A DNA stretch of 64,000 nucleotides from Morchella semilibera (taxonomy: Eukaryota; Ascomycota; Pezizomycetes; Pezizales; Morchellaceae). The translations under genes and the position numbers were made by a program. Position 1 is the stretch's first letter. Each line of letters opens with the position of its first letter. The stretch is taken from NCBI GenBank assembly GCA_009192285.1, contig WBVU01000005.1, positions 1 to 64,000 of the forward strand, given 5' to 3'. Under the pieces are notes generated by a model that did no database searches, was not told the origin of the DNA, and was given only the letters and a program-made list of their open reading frames with translations. This document shows, one piece after another, positions 33,768-44,243 of this stretch.

Positions 33768-35576
33768 TATTAATTAGAGAGGTTAGTGGAGCCAAGCATA
33801 AAAAAATATGAAATGAGAATAAAGAGCGCCTGTCATGGGCACAGTGTGTGTGGGTCGAGCAGAGAGTTCGAGAGTTCGAGTGAAGCAATTGAGGGAGTCC
33901 GCCCGAGGTCCGTCACTGCCGGGCTATCAGGGCGCAGAAAGTAGTACATTTGACACTGGATAGCTTGGTGCGAAGCGTATCAGCTGATGCAAGAAGTCAC
34001 ATTAGATATCGAGGGCGGTCTAGGTGTTGCTTTACTCACTTGCTCCCAGAGGCAGGTAATTCGCCTGCTTAGTCTCATAGGTCTAACTCTTGTTCTCGGC
34101 TTTGCTCCATGACCATGGCAACTTGCGTTTTGCCGGGGCTTTATGGGAAAGACATTCCCTGCCTAGTGTATGGGAAGTTGAGGTTCTACAATCGTACGGG
34201 GGTGAAGTTGTAACGCTCAGCCACAACAGTTAAAGTGTAAAGTCACGCAAACCAATATCCTGGCCGTTCCAACCCCACTCCCGTACGCTTGTACCATAAC
34301 TTTAGGCTATGTTCCTGTATGAAGCATTAATCAATCAATCAATTAAAAGTATAGGTAATAAATAGATAAATAGATTGCGGGTAATCATCAGTTATCACTC
34401 GATCTTGTCTCATCCCGGGAGTTTGTGGATAAGGCTTCTGATGGGTCTACTTGGGCTTAACGGGTATGTACTGCTACTAATCTTGACAAATCCTCATTAA
34501 CAAACTTGCTCCTCGGCCTCCTCAGAGGTAGGCCCATTAAATTAGTCTGAGCCAGGTCAGGTCGAATGGGGATATAGCCATATATTTTAGGCGGACTACA
34601 TGAACCGGAGGGTAAAGGAAGGATACAACCGTAGGAAAAGAGATATACACTTTCATATACATTAAGAATAAGTGAATATCTTTCTTTGTCTTGTGCGTAA
34701 ATGATCAAGCTGTAAACCCTCATTTGAAAACGCTACAAGTGATAGTAAAAGGGTCGAAAATTAATCTGCCCAATAGCATAACGTGTAGTGATGGGCATGA
34801 GACGACATGACGAGACAAGTTCATCTAGGGTTAGGGTTTGGCAACATACTTGGGGCGTGGTTAATCTAGCGTCAAGGTCACATAACCATGAGGGGGCTCG
34901 ATAGCTTATCAAGACTAGGCCCTTGCCTCGAGACCTTCGAGACTGGATGCGTTGAAGATGAAGCATTGAGTTACCCACCTTTCATTAATTTGTCGGTTGA
35001 GTAAGTAACCCTAACCCTAACTATATCTTGGATATCCCGCAACGCAGTCATATTTGGCATTGGCAGGGCCCTAGGCCTGAGCTAAGTCTCTGTAGAATGG
35101 GCATCATACTGTGGGTGACATGGGCTGGTTGCAAGGTTGTACGGGTATCATATTAACTGGGACTGGTTTTGTTTCCCCTCGTAAATAAGGGCCTGACAGC
35201 AAAAACATAGGTTATATAAAAAAGATGACCGTCCTGTTCCTCTAGCTGTAGGTTGATGCCCCTCATATAAACACGAGGCCAAGTGTGGATGCCACACCTA
35301 GCCAGTATGCAGACTTGGCCTTGGTGAATGCGCACCAAACCTGTACATGTCTGCTCTTACATTTACCCTGAGCTGTAGGTACATATACATGAATTATCTC
35401 TAGAGACCTATGTGGACATAAGCCTACTTGACTACTGTCAATATCCCTCAAGGACACCTTCGCAGCAGACTGGCACTCGGCTGTCCGGTGGGTCTCAACT
35501 AAATTTGAGTTGGAATCGGGATGCAATGTGCCATATATATGGCTGCTCAACTGCTCTGATTCTAACCTAACTAACC
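33768..35576. other. intergenic with telomere-like blocks and a hAT-type end
   Basis: TAGTGATGGGCATGAGAC at 34796 resembles a hAT end; no partner was found. TTAGGG blocks lie at 34826-34840, 35007-35021 and 35565-35583. No supported gene. Confidence 0.4.
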
Positions 35577-35792
35577 CTAACTCTGATACTCTGTCTGAGC
35601 CTTCACTTCATCCAGTTCTATGCTGAGCCGGTGCGCCTCCGCAGCTACTCTCCTGGTCTCCGCCTTCACCCTTTCCGTCCCCCTTCTATTGCTCTCTACC
35701 TCTACCTTTTCGATTTCCGCCACCCTTCCTCGTCTCCTTCCTCCCCATTCACCCTTCCTATCCCTATTGCGAGCCCCCCCCCCCCCCCGCAT
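35577..35792 (-). pseudogene. coiled-coil C-terminal fragment
   Basis: A 71-codon minus-strand frame ending TRRVAAEAHRLSIELDEVK. It reads like the tails of the window's coiled-coil proteins (compare ETLKVAAESEKLRAQAE at 3.4 kb). Its upstream side is a 15-base C run (35774-35788) and nothing coding was traced beyond. Likely a gene fragment. Confidence 0.4.
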
Positions 35793-36227
35793 TCAGCCTC
35801 CCCGTCTACGCCTTCACGTTATCAAGGCGATTTAATTAAGCTCTAAGGGCAGTTCATTCTAAAGCCCCACCCATCTTTTCAGCCTTATCCGAGGGTAATA
35901 TCCTACCCTCCCAGACCTTTGAATACCTTGTGACAGATAGTTATATCCTCCGGTACCTGAATCCTAGATAGCCCTCCCCCCCTTCCCTCTCAACTACGTT
36001 TAGGGAGCGACATAGTTAGGAGAAATATTTTAGGACGATATGCCTAGGGGCTGTATCGAAAGGAGGTACAAGTTATCAAGGCCAGCTATCCAGAGTATTG
36101 CACTGACTACACGCTGTCATCTTTCAAGACCCGCCTATACTTTTCTCTTTGTTTATCTCATCTCATTACAACGCCAGACGTCCTTCCCGCACCAAATAAT
36201 ACAATAATGATCCTTGTGCCCTTCCCT
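35793..36227. other. intergenic, no gene seen
   Basis: Pyrimidine-rich DNA with no supported frame. It separates the coiled-coil fragment from the 145-aa gene. Confidence 0.4.
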
Positions 36228-36665
36228 CTAGGGGGGCGCTGAGCCGCCCCAGTCCTTAGGCTTGTTTATATCGCTTGCCATCTTCTCCTCTCTCTTCAAC
36301 ACCTCCTCCCTCATTCTCTCCATCTCCACTTTCACATTCTCCGTCTCGGCGGCCAATTTGTCCACCTTGGCCTTGGTCCTCTCCATCTCCGCCGCCATCG
36401 CAGCCTCCTTTCCGTCTACTTCTAGATCTGATCTTTGCTCGCCACTGGCCAAGCGGTTGCGGGTCGCAGCATCGAGGTGCGCAGCCTCCGACAGCCGAAG
36501 CGACGCTTGCGCCGTTACCCCCAGGATATGCAGGACGCTGCCAATCTGTCCCTCGGTCAGGCGGTCTAGCTGCTTGGGGGTGAGGAGGTGAAGAAGGGCC
36601 TGGCTGTTTACTCGGAGCAGCTCGATGCAGTCATGGGATGCGGGGGTGGCGGTGGGCGCTGTCAT
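36228..36665 (-). CDS. 145-aa helical/coiled-coil protein
   Basis: Single exon from ATG 36665. Residues about 10-80 are hydrophobic-patterned helices (LLRVNSQALLHLLTPKQLDR, QIGSVLHILGVTAQASLRL), suggesting a small helical domain. Residues about 85-130 are charged coiled coil (AAEMERTKAKVDKLAAETEN). The end is KPKDWGGSAPP. No known motif. It is on the same strand as the 434-aa coiled-coil gene about 0.7 kb away and shares its compositional style. Lineage-specific protein; function unknown. Confidence 0.6.
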   Translation of the reverse strand: MTAPTATPASHDCIELLRVNSQALLHLLTPKQLDRLTEGQIGSVLHILGVTAQASLRLSEAAHLDAATRNRLASGEQRSDLEVDGKEAAMAAEMERTKAKVDKLAAETENVKVEMERMREEVLKREEKMASDINKPKDWGGSAPP

Positions 36666-36872
36666 GGCACAAGTGTGTATTTGTATTCTATGAACTCGGT
36701 AATTAGGACAATGGCTTTGAGGAATATATAGCTACTGCAGAGCTGAGCTCACTGGTCTTAGAGTGTAGTTGTTGGTGCGGGGGTGGAGTGCACGAGGGTG
36801 GAGTGCACGAGGGAGACGAGGGCGGGTATGCAATAGCCGGAGAGGTAGGTGTGGTCACGTAGGAGCGACGGG

Positions 36873-36900
36873 TCAGGGTCGGGGTCAGGGTCAGGGTTAT
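36873..36900. repeat. telomere-variant repeat (GGGTCA)n
   Basis: Five GGGTCA/GGGTTA units about 210 bp upstream of the 145-aa gene start. Confidence 0.8.
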
Positions 36901-36913
36901 TGGCACTAATATA

Positions 36914-36993
36914 ACAGACAAGTTGGCTATCTCCAATCAGGTCTATAGTGATTTTGACCTCATATGCACAGCCGACCTTTCGAGTTTTACCGG
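36914..36993. mobile_element. 80-bp MITE related to 18405-18537
   Basis: In reverse it begins CCGGTAAAACTCGAAAGGTC and contains ATGAGGTCAAAATC and AGACCTGATT, in the same order as the 18.4-kb copy. TA flanks at 36912 and 36994. Confidence 0.7.
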
Positions 36994-37401
36994 TAGCTGG
37001 TATTACTTTAAGGAAAAGCTGTCCCACGCACCCGCAGTCCTCAACCTACCTAAACTACTACTTCCTTCACCTAGATACGTATACATGCATGCAGTCACAT
37101 AGGATTTACTGCTACGCACGCTGGATATGTTCTTTACTTTGTTATATATAATTGAAATGTGCTAGACAAGAGGCTCTGTTATATATGCGAGCGAGTAATT
37201 ATAAGATACAAAGATCCACCGGTAAACATTTGACTGGCTTGTTGTGTATGTACTTTTTGTATTTCCTTGACCCCAAGCTGCAAGCCTGGAAAGATTAGCT
37301 GGGCCCCGCTATATATATATATAAATCCACCGCTCGTACGCTCCCCACGCCAAGCAGGGCCAGATGGGCGCAGGCTGACTAGTCTGGCTCCTTTGACTCT
37401 G
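36994..37401. other. intergenic, no gene seen
   Basis: No supported frame. An AT dinucleotide run lies near 37308-37324. This is the 3' flank of the 434-aa gene. Confidence 0.4.
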
Positions 37402-38706
37402 CTAGTGGTAGATAGGGCTGCTGTCGGGTACTGCGGACGACGTCTCCCGCTTCGGGGATGGAGAATGTTGGGATGGCGTGGCGGAGTTGGAGTAAAGTGA
37501 CCGCTCAGATTTGATGCTATGGGCAGTCTCTATGACTCCCTTGCCGGGAGAGTTGCTGGCCAAGGGGTCGTACTCGCTGACAGTGGGTGTGGAGCGTGGG
37601 GTGTGATTTCTCGAGGAGGCCGCACTGTGTCTGCGAGTCTTTCTCAAGAGATTGTTGTTGCTGCTGGGCCGCTTCCCCCGGCTGCATTTCGACATACGGG
37701 GGTCCTCGTACCCGGATAGGCGGGGCAAACGGCCCTCACGGCGGGGGCTACTTTGGCTAGAGTGCGTTTGTTGAGACGTGTCGGAAGGCGCGACATCATA
37801 TTGATATGAAGTAGGGGGACCGACCCCATACGGCTCCGCGTCCTGATGGACCAGGCCAAAGCCTTGCCGCTGGTGTAAAGCCCCAAGCAGCACGCCATGC
37901 CGAAAGATTTGGTTCTTCTCCTCCCGCACGCGTGTTTTCACATCTTCTTCACGCTCCCTCCTGCGTTGCTCCTCGGCCTCATCCATTCTGGTCAAGAACT
38001 GTTTGCCAATGCCCTCGATGCGTGACTCCGCATTATTTATCTTGGCCGAGAACTCTTCTCGTATGCTTCCAACCGTGTTCTCGTTGGTTGTAAACCTAGT
38101 GTCGTGAGCCTCTTGACCCTGCTGGAGCTGTGTTATCAAACTGTAGATATTGTCGATATGGTAGGCCGTGGAAGCATTGGTAATCGTTCCGGACGCTCGA
38201 GAGGACGGTTCCGTTTGTTGGTTGACCGCGGGTGTTGCTCGCGCGGGTACGGAATCCCCGCCCCAAACGGTCCCCCGCATCCTCACCTCCCCAACAGACT
38301 TAGACCTACTAGCGGCTACTCTCCGGGCATCGCTACGAGCGGATATGGCCAGCTTATAATCACCCCCAGCAGATCCGCTCCTAGCTCCCCAATTGTGGCC
38401 ACCGCCGCTCGCTGGTATCGGTGAGATTCGTGTCGTCTCACCTTGGGCTACCTGTGGATCCTCATCGGTGGTCAGGTCAATGAAAACGCGAGCCGGCGTC
38501 CCCCGGCCGGGAGTGCCGGTCTCCGCCCCCGTATACACACTGGTGGACCGATTGCTGACCAAGGCGGGTCGTGGGAGCCAGCGCGGTATAGCCGCGGGTT
38601 CGTCTGGGCCGAATGGGGAGTTTTCGTAGCAAGGACTGGCGATGGGGGGAGGGCTATCTCCGGAGGGTGAACCCCTTGTTGGAACGAATGGGTTACGGAA
38701 AGCCAT
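37402..38706 (-). CDS. 434-aa disordered/coiled-coil protein with SIM-like motif
   Basis: I place the start at ATG 38706 (MAFRNPFVPTRG); the frame is open 68 codons further up, but that part encodes repetitive YLISHPSYLISH and looks like 5' leader. Residues 1-170 are Ser/Pro/Gly-rich and contain ARVFIDLTTDEDP, close to the canonical SUMO-interacting motif VIDLTxDE. Residues about 180-270 are a helical stretch with HIDNIYSLITQLQQGQEAHD and AEEQRRREREEDVKTRV. The tail is basic and Ser-rich (RGKRPSSNNNLLRKTRRHS), a possible nuclear signal. Divergent from the IRG-like GTPase 504 bp away. Role in SUMO-dependent nuclear bodies is only inference. Confidence 0.65.
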   Translation of the reverse strand: MAFRNPFVPTRGSPSGDSPPPIASPCYENSPFGPDEPAAIPRWLPRPALVSNRSTSVYTGAETGTPGRGTPARVFIDLTTDEDPQVAQGETTRISPIPASGGGHNWGARSGSAGGDYKLAISARSDARRVAASRSKSVGEVRMRGTVWGGDSVPARATPAVNQQTEPSSRASGTITNASTAYHIDNIYSLITQLQQGQEAHDTRFTTNENTVGSIREEFSAKINNAESRIEGIGKQFLTRMDEAEEQRRREREEDVKTRVREEKNQIFRHGVLLGALHQRQGFGLVHQDAEPYGVGPPTSYQYDVAPSDTSQQTHSSQSSPRREGRLPRLSGYEDPRMSKCSRGKRPSSNNNLLRKTRRHSAASSRNHTPRSTPTVSEYDPLASNSPGKGVIETAHSIKSERSLYSNSATPSQHSPSPKRETSSAVPDSSPIYH

Positions 38707-39209
38707 GTGAGATATGAGATATGAGGGATGAGAGATGAGATATGGAGGGTAGAGTTCTGGCCAAAATTCCAAAGTCAGTCGATACTTTTCGTTTATAGGA
38801 AAACACACAAAGTGGGTGAGTACTCCGCTCCCAGAGAAAGATAAGACAGCGCAGCCTTCCCTTGGCAGACTTGGCTGTCTGCCTGAATTTAATTTCTGGA
38901 TTCTGACCACTCACTACCTGAGCCCCAGATTTAGAACGTTCGGCTGCGGCGCTGGTAATAAGCGCGCATATTGTTAGTAACCTAATATGCAGCAAATTGG
39001 CGCGCGGGGTAGTTGTTACTAGGCTGCCATAACTTGGTTGCCTGAAAATCAATTCGCGTCTCTTCTCCAGCCTAGCTAGGCTGCCTTCTCTATCCTTATC
39101 TCATGCGACAATATTAACCTTGACTCCCCATACTCTACGTCAACCAAACATCCCCCGCTCTCACGTCTCTTGGTTTCAATTATAATACACATTCTCACGT
39201 TTCTACGAT
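38707..39209. promoter_or_regulatory. shared divergent upstream region
   Basis: 503 bp between two outward-reading start codons. Tandem GAGATATGAG units (38708-38740) lie in the presumed leader of the minus gene. No TATA-like element clearly placed. Confidence 0.4.
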
Positions 39210-40372
39210 ATGGGTAACGATGCTTCTGTAAGGACGATTCTTGACCGTCAGCCCTCCTAGAAACCTCATCCACTAACAAGTAGCAGAGAATCGAGGCGGA
39301 CCGTCAAAGAGAGGAGAATACAAAGCTACTGGCTGAGATTCAGAACCTGAAGCATGAGAAGCATGAACTGGAGTTGAAGAACACCAGAGCAGAAACTACA
39401 GAGAAACTGCAGAGAGTAAACGAAAGGCTGGAACAGATCAAGAAGGACCAGGAGATGAAGGAGGCTCTTCGAAAGTCCGAGGAGGAGAAGAGAAGGCTGG
39501 AGGAAAGAGTTAAGTTGGACAAATTCGCGAGGAAGATTGAAGAAGATGCGAGAGCACGAGTTGAGCAAGAAGTGTGGTTGCGCCAGGAAGCCGAGAAGAA
39601 CCTGGAGCAAGGAATCCCTCCGATGAAATACCCTACCGGCGACCAAATTGCAGAAAAGAGAGCAGCTCTTGAATACCAGGAAGGCCTTCTACACATTGCT
39701 ATCACTGGTTGCTCTGGATCAGGCAAGTCTTCGTTGATAAATGCGGTGCGCGGCTATGGAAACCCCAAAACTGGCTTTGCTGCTCTGAGTAGTATCAACT
39801 CAGTCATCAACACTCTATCTCCAGGACATCTTGCCCCAACTGGAACCAATGAAACAACTACAAAGATCCAACGGTACGCTGACCCGCACCATGCGCGAAG
39901 AAGTCTGGCTTGGTATGACATCCCTGGGGCTGGTACAGTCCGTGTACGAGATTGGCAATATTTCAACGATCAAGGCCTGTACATCTTCGACCTCATCATG
40001 ATTGCTGTCGGCGATCGTATTACCAAGACCGACGTAGACCTCCTATTCCATTGTAAGCGATTTGACATTCCCACCTTCTTTGTACGATCCAAAGCAGATC
40101 AATACATAAGGAATTTGGCGGACGACGAGGGGAGCTCTGAGGATGAAGTTCGTCCTTATTATATCGAACTCACCCGTACTGCGTTCAACAGCATTTTGAC
40201 CGAAGTGGGGCTACCACCACAAAAGATTTATATCGTTAGTAAAGAGAGTATTCGATTACTTAACGACGGCAAGGGACAAAATCCAAAATGCCTTATCGAT
40301 GAAGAGGAGCTCATTAGAGATATTACCGATGCACTTCATAAGTGGTCAACCCCGGTCCCCGCCGACGAATAG
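39210..40372 (+). CDS. IRG-like (p47) GTPase with N-myristoylation signal
   Basis: Exon 1 (39210-39227) encodes only MGNDAS. A 56-bp intron (GTAAGG, branch CACTAAC, TAG at 39283) leads to exon 2 (39284-40372); total about 368 aa. MGNxxS is a classical N-myristoylation signal, so the protein is probably membrane-tethered, as vertebrate IRG proteins are. Residues about 7-115 are coiled coil. The GTPase domain has a P-loop GCSGSGKSS (148-156), a Thr-rich switch ETTTKIQRY, DIPGAG as G3 (218-223) and RSKAD as G4 (274-278), then a helical end. The arrangement fits the IRG/IIGP family of dynamin-related membrane GTPases. Whether it acts in defence here is unknown. All GTP-binding motifs are present. 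Confidence 0.88.
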
Positions 40373-40601
40373 AGCGCAGGAGGCATATTGGGCTTGGATT
40401 TCCATTGTTTGTTTTCTCTTTCTGTTTATTTCTTTGGGGTGCGCGATGGTTGGGGGAGTGTTATGGGATAACGGATGGTGGTATGTAGTCAATCGAAGTT
40501 TGGGAAATCTGCGTTTACAGCTTAGGGCAATTGGATTCTCTTCTATTTTATTTTTATTTGTCCTAGCGATAGTAAGAATCGAGTTGACTTTACACCCCTA
40601 A
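40299..40601 (+). other. overlapping frame with two membrane segments
   Basis: It overlaps the last 74 bases of the GTPase gene in another frame and encodes AWISIVCFLFLFISLGCAMV and a second hydrophobic run FSSILFLFVLAIV. It may be chance, or an alternative C-terminus reached by unseen splicing. No donor was identified. Confidence 0.25.
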
Positions 40602-40818
40602 ATTAATGTCCATGGTATTATGCTTGAACAGGATGAACCCGTCAAACCAGGAGATGGATGTTTCTACTGGGGGGTGATCACCACCTCCGAGAAATTCCAT
40701 TCACTCCAAGTCCCAGGAATCAACCTAAACGATAAGGTAGACAATACACAAAAACCGCTCATATACAGATATTCCCGAGCTAGAAAATTACCATGCTATG
40801 CATCTAAAGTATTAACAC

Positions 40819-41160
40819 TTACTTCCGGCCATCCCCGGAGGCCATGAAGACGCTATATGCCCTACCCACAAAGACTCCGTACCCAAACCGTGCCCTAGTC
40901 TTCTTCAACTCCTCCATGCGCAATCGTGGAGTAGGTACCTCCCCTCACTACACCACATACCACCTTTGCATCACTAGTATACAACAACGACCACATCGCC
41001 GCAAGGTCTTCCGGTGCGTGTGCTACGGGCTCAGAAAGACGCAGGCCCCAATAGAGGAGGCTGATAATTGTCGTAGCGTATACAACTATGGCAATGCTAA
41101 TGATGATCGTTGTGCTACTCGTCAATACTCGCTCACGAAAAGAACCAGAAAATGCGTCAC
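40819..41160 (-). pseudogene. C-terminal end of a fungal membrane protein, broken
   Basis: On the minus strand a membrane segment TIIISIAIVVYATTIISLLY is followed by APEDLAAMWSLLYTSDAK and, in a second frame, RARFGYGVFVGRAYSVFMAS. This order (last TM helix, helical PEDLAAM...LLYxSDA block, then aromatic GYGxFVGR strand) is typical of the ends of large multi-span membrane proteins in filamentous ascomycetes. One frame change lies near 40900-40920. The upstream part ends in a MITE-like repeat at about 41120-41260, so the gene is a truncated relic. Confidence 0.45.
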
Positions 41161-41260
41161 AGAAACAGGGATAATTTGTGGGAGAGATTATCGCCGTTCC
41201 ATACAAATTCTCTCTGGTTCTTATGCTGCAGCTGGTAGACAAGTATATGTATGTAGATAT
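41120..41260. mobile_element. diverged relative of the CGCTATCCACCAT MITE
   Basis: TACTCGCTCACGAAAAGAAC at the left and CTGGTTCTTATGCTGCAGC at the right, with an internal CCATACAAATT as in the copies at 22.3 and 46.6 kb. Ends uncertain. Confidence 0.45.
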
Positions 41261-41294
41261 ACCGAGTATGCAATGTAGTAGTACTACGTGGGTA

Positions 41295-41356
41295 GGGGAA
41301 AGTCTCCAGAACTACGGTCGTGGTGGCAATAGGCCATAATTCTGGAGACTTTCCCC
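41295..41356. mobile_element. 62-bp perfect hairpin
   Basis: GGGGAAAGTCTCCAGAA repeated exactly in inverse. A minimal foldback or a structured RNA site. Confidence 0.75.
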
Positions 41357-42667
41357 GACCGTATATACCTGTACATATATATCACACCTAGACCTCTCAA
41401 ACCATAACTAGCCCGTACATATTCTCGCCCTCCGCAACATGTCCAACCCTTGCGCCCCTCTCCCGAACTTTATCTAAGTACTCTAAGGACTGCACCGTAT
41501 TCACACTCTAGTTCCAGGCGGGGGATAAATGGTCCTCCTACTCGACTCCCGATCAAGTCCCGACTGTATGTTGGGACCGAAACAAAACAGCCGGAGTCTC
41601 AAGACTATGTCCGGCCCTCACTCTGCATAAAAACAAAGCCTTCCGGGCGCCGCGCAGTACATTTGGACTCTACTAATTGCTAAGGGATGGGGTTAGGGTT
41701 TAATGTATGTATCCACAGAGCTAGTAACGTCGCAATGATCTACCTTCGACCCCCTCTGTAAAACCCGGGTGAGATTACCACCGGGTCTAGTGGCGGGTGC
41801 GGAGTTGGACCAGCGTTGGGGGAGGTGTGCTGTATTTACCATGGCCAATGCGGCATTCTTACCCCAATCACCCCTTTTTGGTACCGGAGCTGTGTTTAAT
41901 ACTCTCCATTTCCTATGTCGGACTCTGAAATATGATATCGGGCTCTGAATTGTGATGTCGGGCTCTAAATTGTGATCTCGGAGTCCAAGAAGATGTGATA
42001 TAAGAGGCCGAAATATGATATCGGGGTCAGAATAAATGTGCGATCCGACGACAGGGAGAAATCGCGATCGGAATGCCAAGAGCGGAGTCCTCTTTGATCG
42101 GTATGTACTTGATCTAAAAGGATCCGGGCGAGGACAAGATTCCTGGTATAGACCCAGTCCAGTCCAGAATCAGTATGAAAGAAAGAGCATCTCTCTGCCA
42201 AACCCGGCCACTTTTTCTCCCCGGGAGTGTATACATGGACGTCATCTTGGTGTATTCGCAGCCAGACACCACTCAAGGACTCGCTCCATGCGGCCCGGCC
42301 AACGATATCGAGCTACATGGCGGCTACGAGCACTCGAAAAGGGCGCCCTCTGCCAGGAACGGGGACTTTGGAGTGGTAACAAAAGACACCGCTGGGGAGT
42401 GTGCTTGGAGGAGGGGGTACGGTACTTCCTAGACTTTTCATATCTTGTCTGGTTGGAAAGTTCTTTAAGGTGCGCGGTAGTAGTCCATTTACATACCATT
42501 GTTCATGCGACGCGCACACACGCTCAGCAACCGAGTCCATGCACCCGCCCGACAAGTGAGCCTGTATACCAGCGCCCCGCACCTCCCTCCCACATCATCT
42601 AAACCACTGCAGCCTGCAAAGTAGGAAATAATAAGGAAATAAAAAAAAAAACCCTCCCGAAGATAAG
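41357..42667. other. intergenic, satellite-like block
   Basis: A GGGGTTAGGGTTTA block at 41688 and ATATGATATCGGGCTCTGAA-type satellite units at about 41925-42035, as in the 19.2-kb repeat. No supported gene. Confidence 0.4.
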
Positions 42668-44243
42668 ATGCCGAAGCGGGACGCTACCTCTCGCCCAGAT
42701 CCGGAGGCGATGGCTCCCCCCCCCGCCTCCGTCAGCAACAACGCGTCCGGATCCACCCCCAAGCGTCGTCGCCGCTCCTCCACAACCATCCTCTCCCCCT
42801 CCCCCGCCACCAACCCCCTCCTCCTCCTCCCCTCCACCTCCTTCTACACCATATCCCACTTCTCCACCCTCAGCCTCCGAACCCACCTCGACACCCTCCT
42901 CGCCGCCCTTACCCCAAAGATTCATATCCTCCTCACTTCCTGGGCCACACATGCCACCACACTCCCCGACAAGGACTTCCAGACCCTCGATTGCACCGTC
43001 AAGATCCTCCAAACCCACCAGCCCGACCCCACCAAGGTCTGCCCCCTCCTAGCAGAGCTCGGTGACCCGACAACTCCCGAGACGCGCATCATCACACTCT
43101 CCCTGCTTGTCCAGGTCGCGCTACGTCTCTTTTCAGCCCTCGGTGGGCGCCCCCGCAACAGCGTCCCCGGAACCCCCGATACGGAGAACCCCAGGGTCGC
43201 GTCTTCACCCCGCAGCGCGTCCGTCACGTCCCGGTGTCACCAGCGCGATGGCAGCAGGTCGGTCCTCAGCATGCACCCCTCCCCGGAGGTCGCGCACATC
43301 ATCCCTCGTGCTGCCGGGAACATTGGCGGGAGCGCGTTCTGGTCGCTGGTCGATATGTTTTTGGGTGTCGGGGGCGCGGAGGAATTGAGGGCGTTTGCCT
43401 TTGGGGATGCCGTGGATGGACGCACCGATACGGTGGCCAATACAATGTGTTTGAACTCGTTGGAGCACGGATCGTTTGATAAGGGCGAGTGGGAGCTTGT
43501 GCCACTGCTGGAGGGCTTGCTGCCGTATTCGGCATCCACGTGTGTTGAGGTACGTACAGAACCCCCTCCCCGGGCCCGGGGGGGGGAGGGGGGGAAGAAA
43601 AAAACTACCCAGCTAACCCACTCACCAGTACCCAGCACGAATCGGCTTCCTGTCCAGAGAGCCCATCGGCCTCGCCATGTATACTACCACGGCGGGCGGC
43701 GGCATCCGCATCACTGGCGAAATCATGGACGGGCATGTCATCACGCTGCGGACGCCCAACCCGGGGGAGCTCCCTCTTCCGCATCCTCTGCTGCTGCAGA
43801 TGCATAGCGTGTTTGCGCGCATCCTGCATCTCAAGGCATCTGCTGGCTACCCGGAGAACGAGGGCAATGAGGGAAGTGACGAGTGGGTCGGCGATGCGGT
43901 GGAGGGCAGTGCCAGGTGGGTCGGCGATGTTGTGGAGGTGGATAGATGGGCCGAGCGATTAGCGGGTAGGCTATTGGCGCTGGGGCAGGTAGAAACGGCG
44001 GAGAGAGTGGACGGGTGGGTGGGGTCCGTCCCACTGGGGGTCGTAGAGGTGTCGGAGAATGAATTGCTGAAAGAGGAGGAAGCGGAGGGGAAGGAGGAGG
44101 AGGTCGGTGGCCAGAGGCAGGCGCCGACCCCAGCAGCATCAACGCATGCAGAGCAGAGAGAAAGGAAGCGGAAGAGGGAGGCGAGTGTCGAGTGTTGGCC
44201 TGGCCAGCACAGTAGCCTAGGCCACAGTGGTAATGGCCCTTAG
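42668..44243 (+). CDS. HNH nuclease-like protein, two exons
   Basis: Exon 1 is 42668-43549 (294 aa); a 79-bp intron (GTACGT, branch GCTAAC, CAG at 43628) precedes exon 2, 43629-44243 (204 aa plus stop). About 498 aa in all. Near the start is a basic PKRRRR, a possible nuclear signal. The middle matches the fungal HNH_2 pattern: CHQRDG (190-195), VAHIIPRA with His210, FWSLVDMFLG, VANTMCLNSLEH with Asn258 and His267, then WELVPL. The cysteine usually found after RDG is a serine here (RSVLS). Exon 2 adds AMYTTTAGGGIRITGEIMDG and a Glu/Lys-rich tail. Many such proteins are predicted only; nuclease activity is inference from H210/N258/H267. Confidence 0.85.

Noticed and set aside
34796-34960. hAT-type end TAGTGATGGGCATGAGAC
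   Set aside because: No partner end or 8-bp duplication was found, so no element is called.
36914-36993. Possible coding frame through the TIR (MEIANLSVILV)
   Set aside because: It lies in a small MITE and runs into telomere-variant repeats.
42599-43018. Gly/Glu-rich minus frame opposite the HNH gene
   Set aside because: Antisense shadow of the Ser/Pro-rich start of exon 1.
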